From positions 5,804,532 through 5,868,531 of the forward strand of contig JAKJHU010000039.1 of assembly GCA_022316685.1 (NCBI GenBank): 64,000 bases of DNA, written 5' to 3'. A program made the position numbers and the translations under genes. The stretch comes from Progne subis subis. Lineage: Eukaryota > Chordata > Aves > Passeriformes > Hirundinidae. The notes under the pieces are model-generated. The model did no database searches and was not told the DNA's origin. It saw nothing but the letters and a program-made list of their open reading frames with translations. Within the stretch, counting starts at the first letter, position 1. Each line of letters opens with the position of its first letter. This document shows, piece after piece, positions 9,001-22,637 of the stretch.

Positions 9001-12000
9001 GCCCAAGGCCTGATTTTCCCCCCAGTAATTTAGAGCCCTTTTCTTCCATTCCCGGCAGCTTTGTAAAGTGTAAAAAAGCAAGGGCAAAAGGCAACCTTGC
9101 ACCTAGGGATGTGCACAGGGAGGCTTTGTGCTCCCACTGGCTCCAGCACCAGCCTGATGTCTGCAGTTATGAGCAGACCCCTTTCACCACCCTCCCCACC
9201 TGCTTGTTCTCCACTCTGGGGTTAATGGTGAGGCACGCTCCTTGCACGCAGCTTGGGCTGTGTGAGCTTCTTGATACATAGATGTGGGTGTCTCTGCTCC
9301 CCAGGCAGACAGAGGTGTAACTTAGAGGTCTTAGCCTTACTGTCTTCTCCTCCTCCAGCCTTTTGACATTAGGAAGGGGTCCCTATTGACTGCTTAGCAT
9401 TTTGCACACTGAGAGCTACAGGGCAAAGCAGAGCCAACAGTGTTTACCGACCACGTGGTTGACACATCTGCCTGCCTTCCTGCAAGGACTTGATGCACCA
9501 GAAGGCAGTGAGGCCACCAGCACCTTTAACCTATCCTGAAGAGTGGCAGCCTCACTGCTGCTGACCTTGCCCCACAGCTTCAGTTCGGATTGGGATGAAC
9601 GAGATGGCTGAATGAGTAAAGGAAAAGGTGAAACCAGAAAAGAATCCCAAGGACAGACGCTGTGATCTCCAGGGGGAGGACAAGTACCATTTGTGATTTG
9701 TTTTAATGGGAAATCTTCAATGATGGTGGAGTCTTGTCCAGGCACATACCATTTTTCTGTGGAAGCTGAGCTGTGAAAATAATTAAGCATCTCATTGTTC
9801 CTAGAAGTAAGAATTGCAAAAGAGAGTGCAGGGTCGACAGGGAAGAATCTCTCCCTGAACAAATGGCTACCCTCATTTCAGGGGGTGGAGGAAGAGCTTT
9901 TTCCAGCATTGCTGTGCTCCCAGCACAAGCGCTTTGCTGAAGAGTGAGAACTGCACAGTATCCCGAGGGATGCTGCCAACCAGGACAGCACGGTGACCTG
10001 GACAGCTGCTGCACAGCCTCTCCCCTTCTCCAGCAGCTGTCTGTCACAGCTCTGGCATCTCTCACCTCCTTGTCCCTTCTCTGAAGCATTAACAGGAACA
10101 AAAGATTTCCTTTAAAATGCTGGCACATTCATCAGGTCACAATCCAAGAAGTTTAAGTCCAGAGAGAACAGAAACTCCCTCTGATACCCTGGAGGTTTAA
10201 CTGCCTGCCCTTGCCGTGATCTTCAGATTTTCCCAGGACTGCCTCCTCATCCAATTTTCCGAACAGGACTTTCCAGTCCTGTCAGAAGAGAGCTGGGATT
10301 TTCCCCGCTCGCTCCTTTCTGCAGTTTTACTCTGTTGGATCGGCCATGAAGCACCGCACCAGGCTCCATAGCCTCTTCAGCTGCAGAAGCGCAGCCTCTT
10401 ACCAGCCCTAGGGACTTCCTTGCTCTGAAGGAACAAGCCTGCACCCCTTAATTTAAATTCTTTTCCCATTCTCAGTTTTAGCTAGTTCAGATTAATTTTC
10501 CTGTGCATCTTTCAAGGCAAGATTTGCATCTCCAGCTGAAAGCACAATCTGAGCAAATGTATGGTTCAAGAAAGAGCCTTAAAACACAAATATTTTTAAC
10601 ATGCACGCACGCCTTGAAGGGCACACAGCTACAATTACAGTTCGACGCTTAGCTTGGTTAATAATTATTCCTGAATTTCAGTAGCTTGGAGGAGAGGGAG
10701 TTTCCCAAGGCCTTATGAAGGACTTTGAGTACTGCTGCTCTGCTTCAACAACACTTTGTTCTCACCGGGGAATGCCCGAGGTCAAGTGAGAGGCAGCTCC
10801 CCCCGAGGAGCACGGACCAGTGGGAAAAGAGAACCGGGCCGCGGTGTTTGCTCCCACAGCGTGGGAGGATCCGTGTGGTGCTTTTCCTCTCTGCATCGTA
10901 ATGGGACGCACCACATCTCAGTAAGGATGGCTGCCCAGATTGTGAAGGAAATCACCCTTTTCTTTGCCTTTTTCTAAGTGGATGGGTTTCCATTCCAGTG
11001 TGCGTCAAGGCTGATGTTTCTGGATTTCTTCCAAAAACTTAGATCTGACCCCTGGCAGCACCTTCTTTGAGATGTTCTGCCCTAGCAAACAAACAAACAA
11101 GCCCTCCCACAGGCTGCATGGAGGCTCCTTACCCCAGGATGTGCCAAGCCTAGCTTGGGGAGCACTCCCAAAGCGAGGGATTCAAATCCCCCCTCACCCT
11201 TGAGCACAGCTGATCTCCACCTCCTCTTTAACCATCTATGAACTAGGCTGCTAGCGGAAAAAAAATTACTAGATCACTCAACATCTTCCATGTGTCCAGT
11301 CCACCCCAGACCTGTTAATGCTCCCGCCTGTGCAGCCTTGTCCCCTGGCAATAGCAAGCTGAAACACCTGGTGCTGGGCTGCTGGACTACCCCACTGAGG
11401 CAGGGATAGCTCTCAAACTGCCGTGTCTCCTGCCTTGAAAACCACTCTTGTAGGACAGCACTCAAACCTATGGGAACTGAAATAATGAGGCAGAAATAGG
11501 GTTAGCCCTACAGCTGTGCAGGAGGCTGGCAGGCGGCAGCTGCAGTCAGCCAGGTTCAAACAGGTGGTCAAACAGAACAAAGGCATGGTCAGCAGCTGAA
11601 ATGGCAAGAAGACAGCGGTGCCACCAGAACAGAAAAGCTAGGTGAGACCCACCAACAGCAGCAGATAAGGTCCACTGCTGAGGCAGTCTCATCCCCTTCA
11701 CAGCCCAGCCCAGCTGTAGCACTTTCCATGCAGAAATGCTCAGGTTTGCCCACAGCATCCTCTCCTCTGACAATGTCCCAGAGGAAGGGAGCTAAGAAGG
11801 CCCAGGGAAGGCCAAGACTCCAGGATGTCTGCCTGCCTGCCCTGGGTGATGACACTAAAAGTCAGTTTCTCTTCTCCACACAGCTGGACTGCCAAGGTGA
11901 TCTGATCACCCACTTCCCTCCACAAGACACTCCTGTATCTGAGGGACTCGTAAAGTAAGGAAGTGATAATTCTGATTCTTTTTTCAGAGAAGTCCATGCA

Positions 12001-12093
12001 AAGCAGAAAAGGGAAACCATGCCATTTACTTGGCAGTTGGGTTCCTTCCATGAGCAGTTCCAGGCACACGGTGGCACGACCAAGCAAGCCTAC
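6076..12093. other. Intergenic region downstream of NFKBIA
   Basis: I recognise no gene or RNA gene. Consensus kappaB decamers (GGGRNNYYCC) occur at 6315-6324, 6550-6559, 10295-10304 and 10696-10705; about one per 4 kb is expected by chance, so these alone are not strong evidence. 8500-8850 is pyrimidine-rich on this strand. The longest open frames (about 140-160 codons) look like chance frames with no family resemblance. Confidence 0.5.
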
Positions 12094-13290
12094 CTAGGCA
12101 TGGTGTCCTGGGAAGCCTCTCCCTAAAAACAGCTGTACTGAGGGGAAGAAGGAGGACTGATCTGCATCCATGCACTGTACAAAATTAGAGTGTCTCATTA
12201 GAGCATGTGGCAGCTCCATGCCACAAGTAGGACCACAGACATTTCTTCCAAAGACATGTACCTGACCCGTGAGCCAGTTGCTCACCCATCCCAAGATGTG
12301 TTTATCAAGCTGTGAGCTGGACATTTTGTCCAGAAGTATCCTGTAAGAGACAGAATTGAAAGCTTTTTAATTTGAAATCCAAAAGTATTACATCAACTGG
12401 CTTCCCCATATCAACTGAGTAGGTTACCGTGTCATAAAAGGAAATCAGGTTTGCTAAGCTGGACTTTCCCTTCACAAAGCTGTGCTGGCTGTGACCAGTG
12501 ACCACATTGTCTTTCAGGTGTTTTCCAATGGCTCCCGGAATAATCTCCATAACTTTGCCGGGCACTGAAGTTAGACTGACAGGCCTGTTTTTCACAGGGT
12601 CCTCCATCTTGCCCTCCAAAATCAGGGCAACATTTGACAGATTCCAGTCAGCTGGGACCTCTCCAGATTCCCAAGACTGCTCAAAAATCATTGGGAGAGG
12701 TTTTGTGATGACATCAGCCAGCTCTTTGAGGATCCTCAGATGAATCCCATCAGGCCCCATAGATTTTTAGGGGTCCAGCTGGAGCAACAGAGCTCACACA
12801 ATTTCAGTGTTGACTGGGAGTTATTGTCACAGCCATGGTCCCTCAGCTCAGGGCACTGATATCCCCTTAGTCTGTCATCTGTTTTAAAGACAGAGGCAAA
12901 GAATGTGTTGAACGCCTCTGCTGTGTCCATGTCCCTGTTTGTGAGGTGACCATCTTCATCCTGGATGTTATTTCTACGCTGCCTTTTGCCATTAACATAA
13001 TTGAAAAAACTCTTTTTATTGTCCCCCATGGTTCTGGCTTCAACTCCAGTTGAGCTTTGTCTGCGTGAATTTTCTCCCTATGGTGGCAAGCAATATCTGT
13101 ATTCTTCCCATGTCACCTGACCTTGCTCCCAATAGGCATACACCTTCCTTTTTTGCTTTATTTTCAAGGCAAGACTCTTGTTCAGCTAAGCTGGACTTCT
13201 GCCTTACCTCCTTAACTTCTGACATTCCCTGCTCCTGTGCTCTTAGGAGGTGACCAGTACTTATGGACTCCAGCACCTGCAAAAACATTT
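12094..13290 (-). mobile_element. CR1 LINE fragment, reverse transcriptase region, decayed
   Basis: On the minus strand, pieces at 12736-13029, 12305-12760 and 12094-12324 read in order as the N-terminal half of a CR1 ORF2 reverse transcriptase. Recognisable parts are the DNKKSFFNYVNGKRQ segment, EAFNTFFASVF, MGPDGIHLRILKELADVI, RPVSLTSVPGKVME, HSFVKGKSSLANLISFYD and LLDF. Frameshifts separate the pieces near 12750 and 12310, and the element lacks the CR1 3' end. It is an old, inactive copy. Limits are approximate. Confidence 0.85.
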
Positions 13291-14319
13291 TCCTAGGGAA
13301 CTTTACTTGCTAATTCCCTGGGCAGCCTGAAGTCTGCTCTGTTCATGTTGAGGTTTTGCTGGCATTTTTCCTTCTGTCAGATGTTTTTCTCTGCTTTGTT
13401 TCAGTTAGAAACAATGAAGTTTTTTTAAAATATGTAAGACTAAAACCATATAGAGAACTTCCCAAGTGAAACAGATTACTTCTTTAGACTCAGAAAACAA
13501 GAATTTATTTCAATTTTTTTTTCTTACTCATTGGAAACTTCAGGTGTTTGTTTTCTCACTCACCTGGAAAATGTTTTCTCCTAAGCTTCTGCGATTGCAA
13601 CATAGTAGAATTTCCTTCCTCTCCCACTCTTTTTCTGAGTCGTGTGAACTGGGTATGCCTCCATCCTGGGGCTTAATATGCATCTGAAAAGGCAGCCCTC
13701 AAATTTGCGTCCAATTACCATCCATATAATAGCTGTTAAACTCATGCTTGTGTAGGGGCAGATCTTTATTTAGCTTTAGAGCTAGCAGCCTTCCATCAGG
13801 TCTGCTTGTCTCTGCTTTCTCTCACCCTCACAGCGCCCAGCCCCCTTCACACATGAACATCCTATTCCCTCGAACAATTGACTCTATCTTTTGGCTGCTC
13901 TAAATGTACCAGGAAGCAAACTCAGCTCATTGAAGGTAACATTTTCAAAATTGATCCTTTTATGCTGAAGGTTTTGGGGCTGCAAAGCAATCTGTGTCAA
14001 GTGTACAGCTTTTGGATGGTAAATTGCTGCTGATTCTGACACCAAGCAGTGTCCTGCCGCTGGATATTTTGCCTATGACTTAGATCATATCTGGAGACTG
14101 ATTCAACCCACGGTGGGATGCCAATGTACATCACCCAGGGAGTGTTAGGTATTTCCCATGTAGATGCTTTCATTCAGCAACAAAGCAAACACAGCTCAGT
14201 GTGTCTTCTTCCTGGAGGCAAGCCCCTGGTGTTGTGAGAACATTCATAATGGAGCACCACCACGGATGGCTTCTCAACATCGCCGTAAGAAAAATGTTAT
14301 CTCAGTAGCTCTTCTGTTC

Positions 14320-14342
14320 CACTGAATTTACAGCTGGGCCCT
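14320..14342 (+). repeat. 23-base direct repeat, first copy
   Basis: Twenty-two of 23 bases (CACTGAATTTACAGCTGG and the next five) recur at 14870-14892, the one difference being CAGCTGG versus CGGCTGG. The flanking sequence is not similar. A match this long within 550 bases is unlikely by chance. Confidence 0.7.
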
Positions 14343-14869
14343 TGAATGCTGTCGATAGAAATTACATGTTCCTTGTAAGCACAGAGTAAAGGCAGGTCTG
14401 CGTAGACTTATTAATAATTGTGCTAAACGACACATGAAATATCATCTTCATGTCCAATCCCAGAGGTTCTGAGTCCTGTTTCTGAGGACACCAAGAAAAC
14501 AACTTGGGAGCAGTTTCCCTTCAGGCCATGGCTGGTCTTCCAGCTGAGCTGAGGTGTGCAGGTGAATCAGTGAGGATGTTGCTGCTGGGCAGGGTGATGG
14601 CAATGGCACTAATGATCCTGCCTCTCAGTGTTCCCTGCTTCCCACATGCCTGCCCGTTGGTGCTGCAGGGAGATGGAGAGCTTTTAACCCAGGCTGGGTC
14701 TAACCCTGTCCCAGCCAGAGGTGAAGATGAATGCATGCTGCTGTGTGCCATCACAAAGGCATCTTTTCAGAGTGAACTTAAAAGCAAGTATGCCCTAGTG
14801 ACAAGACAGACATTTTTATCACATTCCAATCACTACTTAGCACAAAGAGCAGGGCTGTGACACATGCTT

Positions 14870-14892
14870 CACTGAATTTACGGCTGGGCCCT
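14870..14892 (+). repeat. 23-base direct repeat, second copy
   Basis: Partner of 14320-14342 with one mismatch. The 527 bases between the copies hold no recognised gene. The pair could be remnants of one repeat family, or of a duplication at an insertion. Confidence 0.7.
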
Positions 14893-15407
14893 CTTGCTCT
14901 TTGCTCATGGAGACAGCTGAACCTTCATACAGGACCAGCCATTGGATACAAGTGCTCCTGACACCAAAGCCTGTGGTCAGGGCAGGGTTTGTCCCCTCCA
15001 GTGGCTGGCCCTATTCCATTAGCTGTAGAGGAGCAGCCTCAGCAAACCACAGTAGGAAGTCAAAGACAAGATGTGTGAGATCAGTGAAATGTGCAGAGTA
15101 TGATCCCACTTAACCTCATCAGTCTGTCACTGGAATGTGGAAATCCAGAATTCAAGGCATGATGCACCTACAGTGGATGTAAACAGTCATGACATGCAGA
15201 AGCAAGTAAACTACAAAATTAGAGCAAGCCCTGCAAAATGTCCCCCTTTGAAGGGTTAAAGCAGAGAGGCTTCTTGTGCTTTTAACCTCCAGTGAATGGG
15301 GTAGCTCACCTCCCCTAAACTGAGCCTCTGAGAACTCTTCAGACAGGAAAGTGCAAGCTGGTGCAGTGATGGAGCTGCTTTGCATGGAATTCCACTTAAA
15401 CTTTCTT

Positions 15408-15410
<3 letters not shown>

Positions 15411-15461
<51 letters not shown>
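15411..15461. repeat. 51-base T homopolymer
   Basis: An uninterrupted T run follows CTTTCTTTC. The length in the assembly is probably unreliable. Read on the minus strand it would be a poly(A), but I see no retrocopy or AATAAA in the adjoining sequence that would make it a retroposed tail. Confidence 0.9.
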
Positions 15462-15465
<4 letters not shown>

Positions 15466-18400
15466 GAAGTAGAGGTTAGAAAGAGAAGCAATGGTGATAC
15501 ATGCAAATATCTGCAAGGCATCAAACCTTCAGCAGGGAGCCTGTTTAGCCCTGTGGTCCCTGTGGCTGTGACTTATGACTGACATAAATTTTGCTACAAT
15601 GACTGGCTGCTCCCCTGGATGCAAAGTTGAGTGCATTATCCCATCATCACCAGTTGGCGTTTTCTGACTCCTGCTCAGACAGCATCAAAACATGTCCTGA
15701 AGATCTGTCCTTGAAAGTGAGAGCTCGACACGCCGGGCTGCCTTACAGGAACTGTAGAAGGTGTGTGTGGCATGAGCTGCATCAAGCTGCAGATAGGATG
15801 ATTCTTCTCATATGCGCAGCAGATACATCAGTGTCTCTCTCCCTCTTACAGCTGATAGCTAAATAATTTCTTGCAGAGCTGTAATCACATACCTAATGAA
15901 CTGGCCCCTGCATACACCCAGAACAAGTCCCTTTTGCTAACTAGCAACGTGCTGTGCCCTCTGTCTGTACACCACACCTCACAGAACTCATGCACAGCGC
16001 CAGCCATGCTGCTGGCTCGGTTTTGAGAGTCCCCAGAAGGGGCCTCCCCGAGAGCTGTATGCTTCCAGCATCTGCCAGCTGGGGCTGCAGATGTCTCGAG
16101 AGAAAACCTCCCTTTGAGAAGCCAGGACAGAACAGGCTGATCAATACTAAAGGAATGAGGGAGAGGGAAAGAAATGTTTTTGCTAGCAAATAGCCGGTAA
16201 TTTCAATTAGGAATTGCAATAACAGCAACGAGTCTGACTGAATGTGGTACTAGCCACTTAAAATACTCACAGTACAAATGTTCTAAGTCTCCAATGGGAA
16301 AAATGGGTACAGATAGTCAATGATTTATGCTGCAGGATAGGAGGATTCAGTCTGCTCCTTAACACCACTAAGGACAACGAGAAAGTAAAATATTACCTGT
16401 GCTCCAAAGCACCTTCTAGTAACAAGTGGCAGATAGGCAAAGGCCAGGTCTGGCTCCATCTCTGCCGCCAGTGGCAAAGCCACTGCCACCCCATCCAGCT
16501 CTGCTGCTCCTCATCCGGGCAGGCTGCACGTGCATCTTAGGGCACTACAAACCAGCAGACCAAAAATGTTGCTGTAGGACATGGAGTCACAGCCCACACA
16601 AGCTTCTGGCCTGCAGCTTCTCTGCCCCAGCTTTGGGCTGCAAACTCCCCAGGGCAGGGATGGCCTTTAACGAGATGTTTGCAGAGGAGGTATTTTCTGG
16701 GGCAGGTGCTGCCTGGAGCACGTGTGCTGCCTGTCCTCTCTGCAAAGCCATGAGGAACATGAACTGGTAAAACCATCAGCTACAGTGTTAAAGCAGCTGC
16801 AGCCGTCCCCACTTTGATTTCTGCTGGGACTGGCAAGATTTGGGCTCTTGTCTGTGCACTCGCGTGCTTTAGGCTCTACTAAATTAGCAGACTTCCTCCA
16901 GCGGTGTGCAGTAAGGTAAGGTGAAAGGCTCTGAACGCCAGTTACCAGAGCTCTGTGGAAATTCAGGAGGATTTCTTGTTGGCAGGGGCCCTGTGGTATG
17001 ACGGGTTTCACCTTTGCTCAGCTTTGCTGGCAGAGGCACCCCATGCAAATGCTGTTCTCTAAGCTTTCACACACGGGACTTTCAAAGGGTTCATGCTCTT
17101 CAGACAAAAATGGATAGGATCAGATTTTCCTACGTCCCCCCAAGTAATTTTATTAATCACCGGGACAAATCTCAAATGTCTTTCAACATTGAGAAATTCC
17201 ACTTAATCACAATCTGCCCTGCTACGACCTTCTCGGCATCAGATGGAGAAAGAAATGATGCAGCAAGGACCTTAGTCACACTAATGCTGCTTCAAGGCTG
17301 AGCTGGAGAATGGGACGTGAATCATCTTTGCCTTTTCTTTCTTTTAAGGGAAGTACAGAAGACGGCTGCTGATCTGAGAGTAAAACACATAAAGCAGTGA
17401 CAGGTCTTCCTGTTTCCTTTCCATCTCAGGTCCCTGCTGTGCTCTCCTTCCCTGCACTTAGCTGTATCTACTGAAAAAGCCCATCTCTCTTTCAAGCTAC
17501 TCCTTGGAGATTTGCTTACCACATCTTAGCAAGTGCAGAGTCGCACAGAGCAGTCGTCCAGAACCAGCTGGCAGAGGGAACTGCCAGATATTTTCCAGAT
17601 AATTCAGTTCCTCCTTACAGACAACTTTTCTGTGTGTACAGAGGCAAAAGGGCAGTGGGATGTGGAACTAAAAGACCAGCTCCTGGGAAAGGTGTAAGCA
17701 TGGCAATGATAAGCATTGCATCACCTCACTTTTGTGCACCTGCCAGCTTGCAGGAGTCCACTGGGTACATCTGCTGCCCAGAAAATAGAGCAAGAGGCTG
17801 CCTACACAAGCAGAGGGGAATGTCAAGGCCAGAGGTGCTCACAACCTCAGGCTGGACATTTCAGCAGGGCAAAAGAGGTGAGCATCAGACGTCATGAAAG
17901 ATCTGTTCTGTGAAAAATGTTTTTGTCCCCCTGATCTGGGGCACACAGAAAGAAGCATACCCTAGGACAGCAGACTGTCCCTTTCCAAAACCAAGATAAC
18001 TGAGCAAGGCTTGCTTCAAGGTACAGTAATACAGGGAGCAGAAACCCATACTGCATAGAAGGCCAGAGAGCAGGGGGAAGCAGGTGGAATATTTTGCCCC
18101 TCTCTCATCCGCTGGAAAACACACAACCACAATTCCCCATGGGTGCAGCCCCTTAGGAGAGGAATATATATCTTGCTAGAAGAATCCAGCAGTTTTAATC
18201 TAGAGACACTTTGAACAGGGCTTAGGTGACACTCAGATGAAGAGCTGGAGCCGAACTCTACACTAAAAGTCCCCCCACCACTTCAGCCTGCTCCTGCCTG
18301 ACTAAACACGAAGATCTTCTAGGGCAGGCTGCTCAGCACGTCAGCCATGGCTCCGTGCCAGAGCATCGGGAGCTGCAGCCCTTGCCCCTGCAGCTGGCAG

Positions 18401-19017
18401 CCAGGCACGCTGCTGGGCCTGCCTCTGCAGGCTGCCTGAAAGGCTGGATCCGATACAAGGCTTGGTCTCTGTGGCCAAACAAAGCATGGGACTTGTTGCA
18501 AGCAAGCTGGGTCATGGTTAGCTGCAAGAAGCCCACAGTACATTGCTATGGAGAAATCCCAGCAAGCTGCTTAGGCTGGCAGGGGCTGCCCTATTTCTGT
18601 TTGGGGTTTCCTGGCCTGACAAAGGTTCCTGTGCTGAGAGAAGCTGCATGCATGTGGTAAATTTGGCAGGTTATACTCTTGAGATCTTGGCACATGAGGG
18701 GACAGTCTGCCCAGTACAGCCAGGGCACGTCAGCTGCACTTTGTACGATCGGGACTCCAGCTGCTGTTTTGATGGGGTTGCTCAATGTCAGCTCAGGGTT
18801 ACTGGACTGTGCTCGGTGGATCTCATCCAGGGAAAAGGTCAGAGGAATCCTTCCCTGCAGATTGCCTGCCAAGGATGGACTGAGCCCTGGTTTGGATAGA
18901 AACTTGCAACCGATTCAGCAGCATGGTCTGCACGTGGAATAGTTTGTCATTAATTTTGACACAGCTTTCCTTGTTGTCAAAAATTTGCAGTCTTCCAAAC
19001 TTGGATGACATGAGAAG

Positions 19018-19075
19018 GTGGGAATTCCCCTTCCCCCAAACCTTTCTATCACCAGAATAAAGCCACCTCCCTATA
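19018..19075 (+). repeat. kappaB/AATAAA dispersed repeat, copy 1
   Basis: From the palindrome GGGAATTCCC (19020-19029) to AATAAA (19056-19061) and a little beyond, the sequence matches 22692-22740 at roughly 80%, with the same 36-base spacing between the two motifs. The preceding bases do not match the other copies. The AATAAA suggests the R region of an LTR, but the family is not one I recognise. Confidence 0.6.
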
Positions 19076-22040
19076 CCACAGACAATCAGGCTAGTTATAG
19101 CTCTTGGAAGGACACCTGTAGGGACACACTCCAGCCAGAGTAGTGCCAGTGCTTGCAGACAGGCATCCACCCAGCCTGCAGAGTTACCTACAAGAAGTCA
19201 CAGCTTCCAGGATATGCTTTTGCTGTTTCAATCCCAATGATTTCCCTCCTTCTCTCAGCCAACTACCACCCTGGAGCAGCCAACCATGTCCAGTCCTGGC
19301 TTCTGACAGCTGGCATGTTGATCACACCAGTTCCTGTGCAAAGCAGGTTTCTCAGCTCACTGAACTCTTGTGTGTTGTTTGATTAGATTTAACAACTTAG
19401 AGGTGATAAACCGGTCTGCTCCTTGAAGTTTTGCCACAGAAGCTGGCATCGTCTACTGGCCACCGGAGACTGCTCTGCAGGAAGAGGCTGCCAGAAGGTA
19501 CACGAGCAGGGAAGCCCCTGGCAGGAGATACTGCCACAACATCCTCAGCATCCAGGATGTGGTGACAGGTTCCAAGGTCGCTCATGTCCGTCAGCCCCAG
19601 CAGGTTTACCTGTCAGGCACTGCAGCAGCCTCACGTGTTCTCTGAGCACTTGCTCAATGTGAGAATCAAAGCCGTGCTTGGGGCCATCTGAGCTCATGTG
19701 ATTATACCCAAAAACAGAGGCCTCATCCTTGGAGTTGAGCAAACCCATAATTAACATCAAGGATGATCAACCTTGGGCACCCATGGAGCCACGAAGGTGC
19801 TGCTCACATTGCTCTCCGTGCTGGAATTGATTTTGCAGCCAGGCTATTGCAAGCTGTGTCAGGGCTACATGAAGAAAACGCTGGGTTACCTAAATAAAAT
19901 GCCTTGTTGAGCAACAGGCTGAGTTTGACACTTAATAAGGCCACTGCAATCACCAGCCCAGAGGTCTTTCCTGTGTGGTGTGCTGTCTTCAGCCATGACC
20001 AATGCTGGAAAGGCTGGGATATAAATAACCTCACCGGCACTTGGGCTCTTAGGCAATTAGTAGTTCAGGCCTATGCAGGGTGATGCTTCTGCCCATGTCG
20101 GTGTCTATCTCAACTACCCAGCAGCAGAACTAAGAGCAATATAATCCAGTCCCAGCTGGGGCTTATGCTGCAGGGCCCGCAGAAGGGCATTTAAAAGTTC
20201 CACAGGAATACCGCAACTATTTCATCCCAGCACCAGGAAAAAAATACTTTCTGCCCAGTAGTGGAAATAGGCACTTGGGCATGGATCCCAGAAGAGATTT
20301 AAAACCCTAAATCAGGATGCTGATAGGCTGTGAAAGCCTGTATCCAAAGCCAGCACCTGGAAGGCCTGTGCTCAGCAGCTCCATACCTCCTGCGGTGTGT
20401 ACAACTCACTAGTGGCTCCTCTCTCGGCTTGGGCTCTGCGCAGGTGCATGCCTCACCCAAGGACAGGACCTTTCAATGGGCCCACTCAAGGACTGCTAGA
20501 TCTTTACTCCCTACGGTCCAAGCGACCCAATCCCGTACTCTTGCACCCTGTCCCTGAACCTATGCCTCTGTCCTGAATCTCTGGCATTAGGGAAGAAAAG
20601 GGGACAGTGTGGCCCCTCTTCTCTCTCTCTTACAGAGTTCAGGCCTCATTTCCACAGAGGTGTGCCTTGCAGCCTTTGCACTGCAGGACAAGACGCCTCT
20701 TTCTCATGTGGATTCCCTAGCTGGAACTTTATTACGTTCACCTGGAAGAGTGTTACCTTTGGCATATTTTAGGAGGAAAAGAGGAAGGCTCTGAGAGCCA
20801 GTGCCGTTCACACCAGACCTGAGGAAACAGCCAGCGCCAGCCTACTCAGGAGTCTGGATGTTAGGATAAGCAGGTCTTCTAGCAGAACCTGTGACTCGTG
20901 CTTCCAGCTAACCTCCTTGACTAACCAGCTAAGCCCCTCCGCTTAGCACAGAGCTGGTTTGGTTTTGGCCCCTTGTGGAGAAGTGCAACACAGGACATGG
21001 CTTGCTGAGCCCCAGCTTTGCAGGTGGAAGAGCTGATGACCCTGGTCTGCCTGGCTGCCATAGCACTCACACCGCAGCTGGCAGAGAGGATTGCATGAGT
21101 TTTCCCCTAGTTCAGTTCAGAACCAGCCAGGGTGCCTTAATTTAAATCAACCTGTGTAATTTTGCCTAAAGCAAGCAGAGGGAACTGTACTCTGATTACT
21201 CCATTAGCCACCTGAGTGGAATCAACCTCCAGCGGGAGGGGTAAGTGAGAGCAGGGAAACTGAAAACCCCTTCTAAAGCTGGGTCTAGAAGAATAGAAGT
21301 TCCTGTAGCCCAAACCATGCAGGAAAACCCTCCTAGAAATCCACAAAATTGCCAGGACAGGAAGGAGCAGCAAGTTTGCCTAGCAGCAGGCAGAGGCTTT
21401 TGCTGAGCCTAGAAGAAATGAGAAGTGGAGTTTGTGCACTTTCCATATAAAAAGACAGAGAGGGCCTTGAAGGCTTATCATGGGAATGAGCGAGAGAAGC
21501 CAGTAGGAGACCTTGGGAGCACAGAGCAGGTTGGAGGTAAGAGAGGGGCCCGCTCAGATGGGCAATCAAGGTCAGGAGGACACCAGGGAAACAGATATTG
21601 GCCATGCTGGGAGATGGGGCTGCCATGAGGAGCTGTCAGGGAAAATGGCAACTTGCACGACCGTGTGTATGCCCTATGGAAACAGAGAAAATCGAAAAAA
21701 TTAGAAGTCTGCTGTCTCTCAGTGCTTTACCATGGCAAAAAGAAGCATCAGTTTTCAGGCACGCTCTGGGGCCACCCAGCATCAGGGAGGAGAGGGAGAG
21801 GAGAGGAGAAGAGAAGCTGTCCCAGTGCATGGGTGTTTCTTCTGCTCACGTACAAAGGCTCGCCTTGCAAACAGGCACGGCTCCAGGTAGGCAGGCACTG
21901 AGCTCCAGGACTGGCCCTGAGCCAGAGGAGCTGCCCTCAGCCTGCAAGGAAGCAAGGCTGGAGAGGAGGAGGTGGGGCACTGGAAAGAGTGCCAGCTGCT
22001 TGATGGAAATGCAATCACTTATACCTGCTGTTCTTACCTT

Positions 22041-22050
22041 GGGAAATTCC
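22041..22050 (+). promoter_or_regulatory. Consensus kappaB decamer GGGAAATTCC
   Basis: Exact fit to GGGRNNYYCC, 16 kb beyond the NFKBIA polyadenylation site. It is not obviously part of the nearby repeat family. Function is unknown; chance occurrence is quite possible. Confidence 0.3.
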
Positions 22051-22637
22051 ACGTTCCTTCCACAAATGAAATGTTCCTTTTGCAAGCTTGTTTTGGTGGG
22101 GTTCTTGCCTCCACCCAGGCTGTATAAACAAAACCAGCACTGAAAGTAAAAGCACCTGTCCTGCAGTAAATGCAGGGCTCCCTTCACTGCCTGTGTTAAC
22201 TGTGGTGTGACAGCCACCCTCCATTTCCCCAGTAACAGGCACAGCTAAATCTCTGCAATGTGAGCAGCACATGCCATCCCACGTGGGTCCCCTGAGAGAT
22301 GCCTGACATGTCCCAAATCACCTGCTGACAGGTAGGTGTCTTGGTGACTCAGCTCCCACGAGCTATCGCTGCTCATCAAGGAGAGCTTCACCACTTCCAC
22401 TCTATCTAACCAGCAAGGCAAATGTTGGAGCTGATCTTGCTTCTCTGCTTCATGGATGCTTTGTGTCATAGCTGAGCTGCCAGTGCCCTTCTTTACTCCA
22501 TTTCCTTTGAATGCAGAGAGCTACAGGATGGATTTGCCATGAAGTCACTGTAAACATTAACACGCTGAACTGAACACAGGCGCGGCAGATGAGCTGTGAG
22601 GAGAAAGATCCAAATACTGAAATGGGAGAGGATCCCG

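Larger units (their letters stand above)
13291..18990. other. Intergenic region, no gene recognised
   Basis: Nothing here resembles a coding exon or structured RNA that I know. It contains a pair of short direct repeats and a long T homopolymer, listed separately. Open frames are below about 120 codons and have no family resemblance. Confidence 0.5.

Noticed and set aside
15411..15461. T homopolymer as the tail of a minus-strand processed pseudogene
   Set aside because: The adjoining sequence on the relevant side shows no AATAAA and no coding resemblance.
21598..22143. 181-codon plus-strand open frame
   Set aside because: No recognisable domain, no splice context, and overlapping frames on the other strand of similar length; probably chance.
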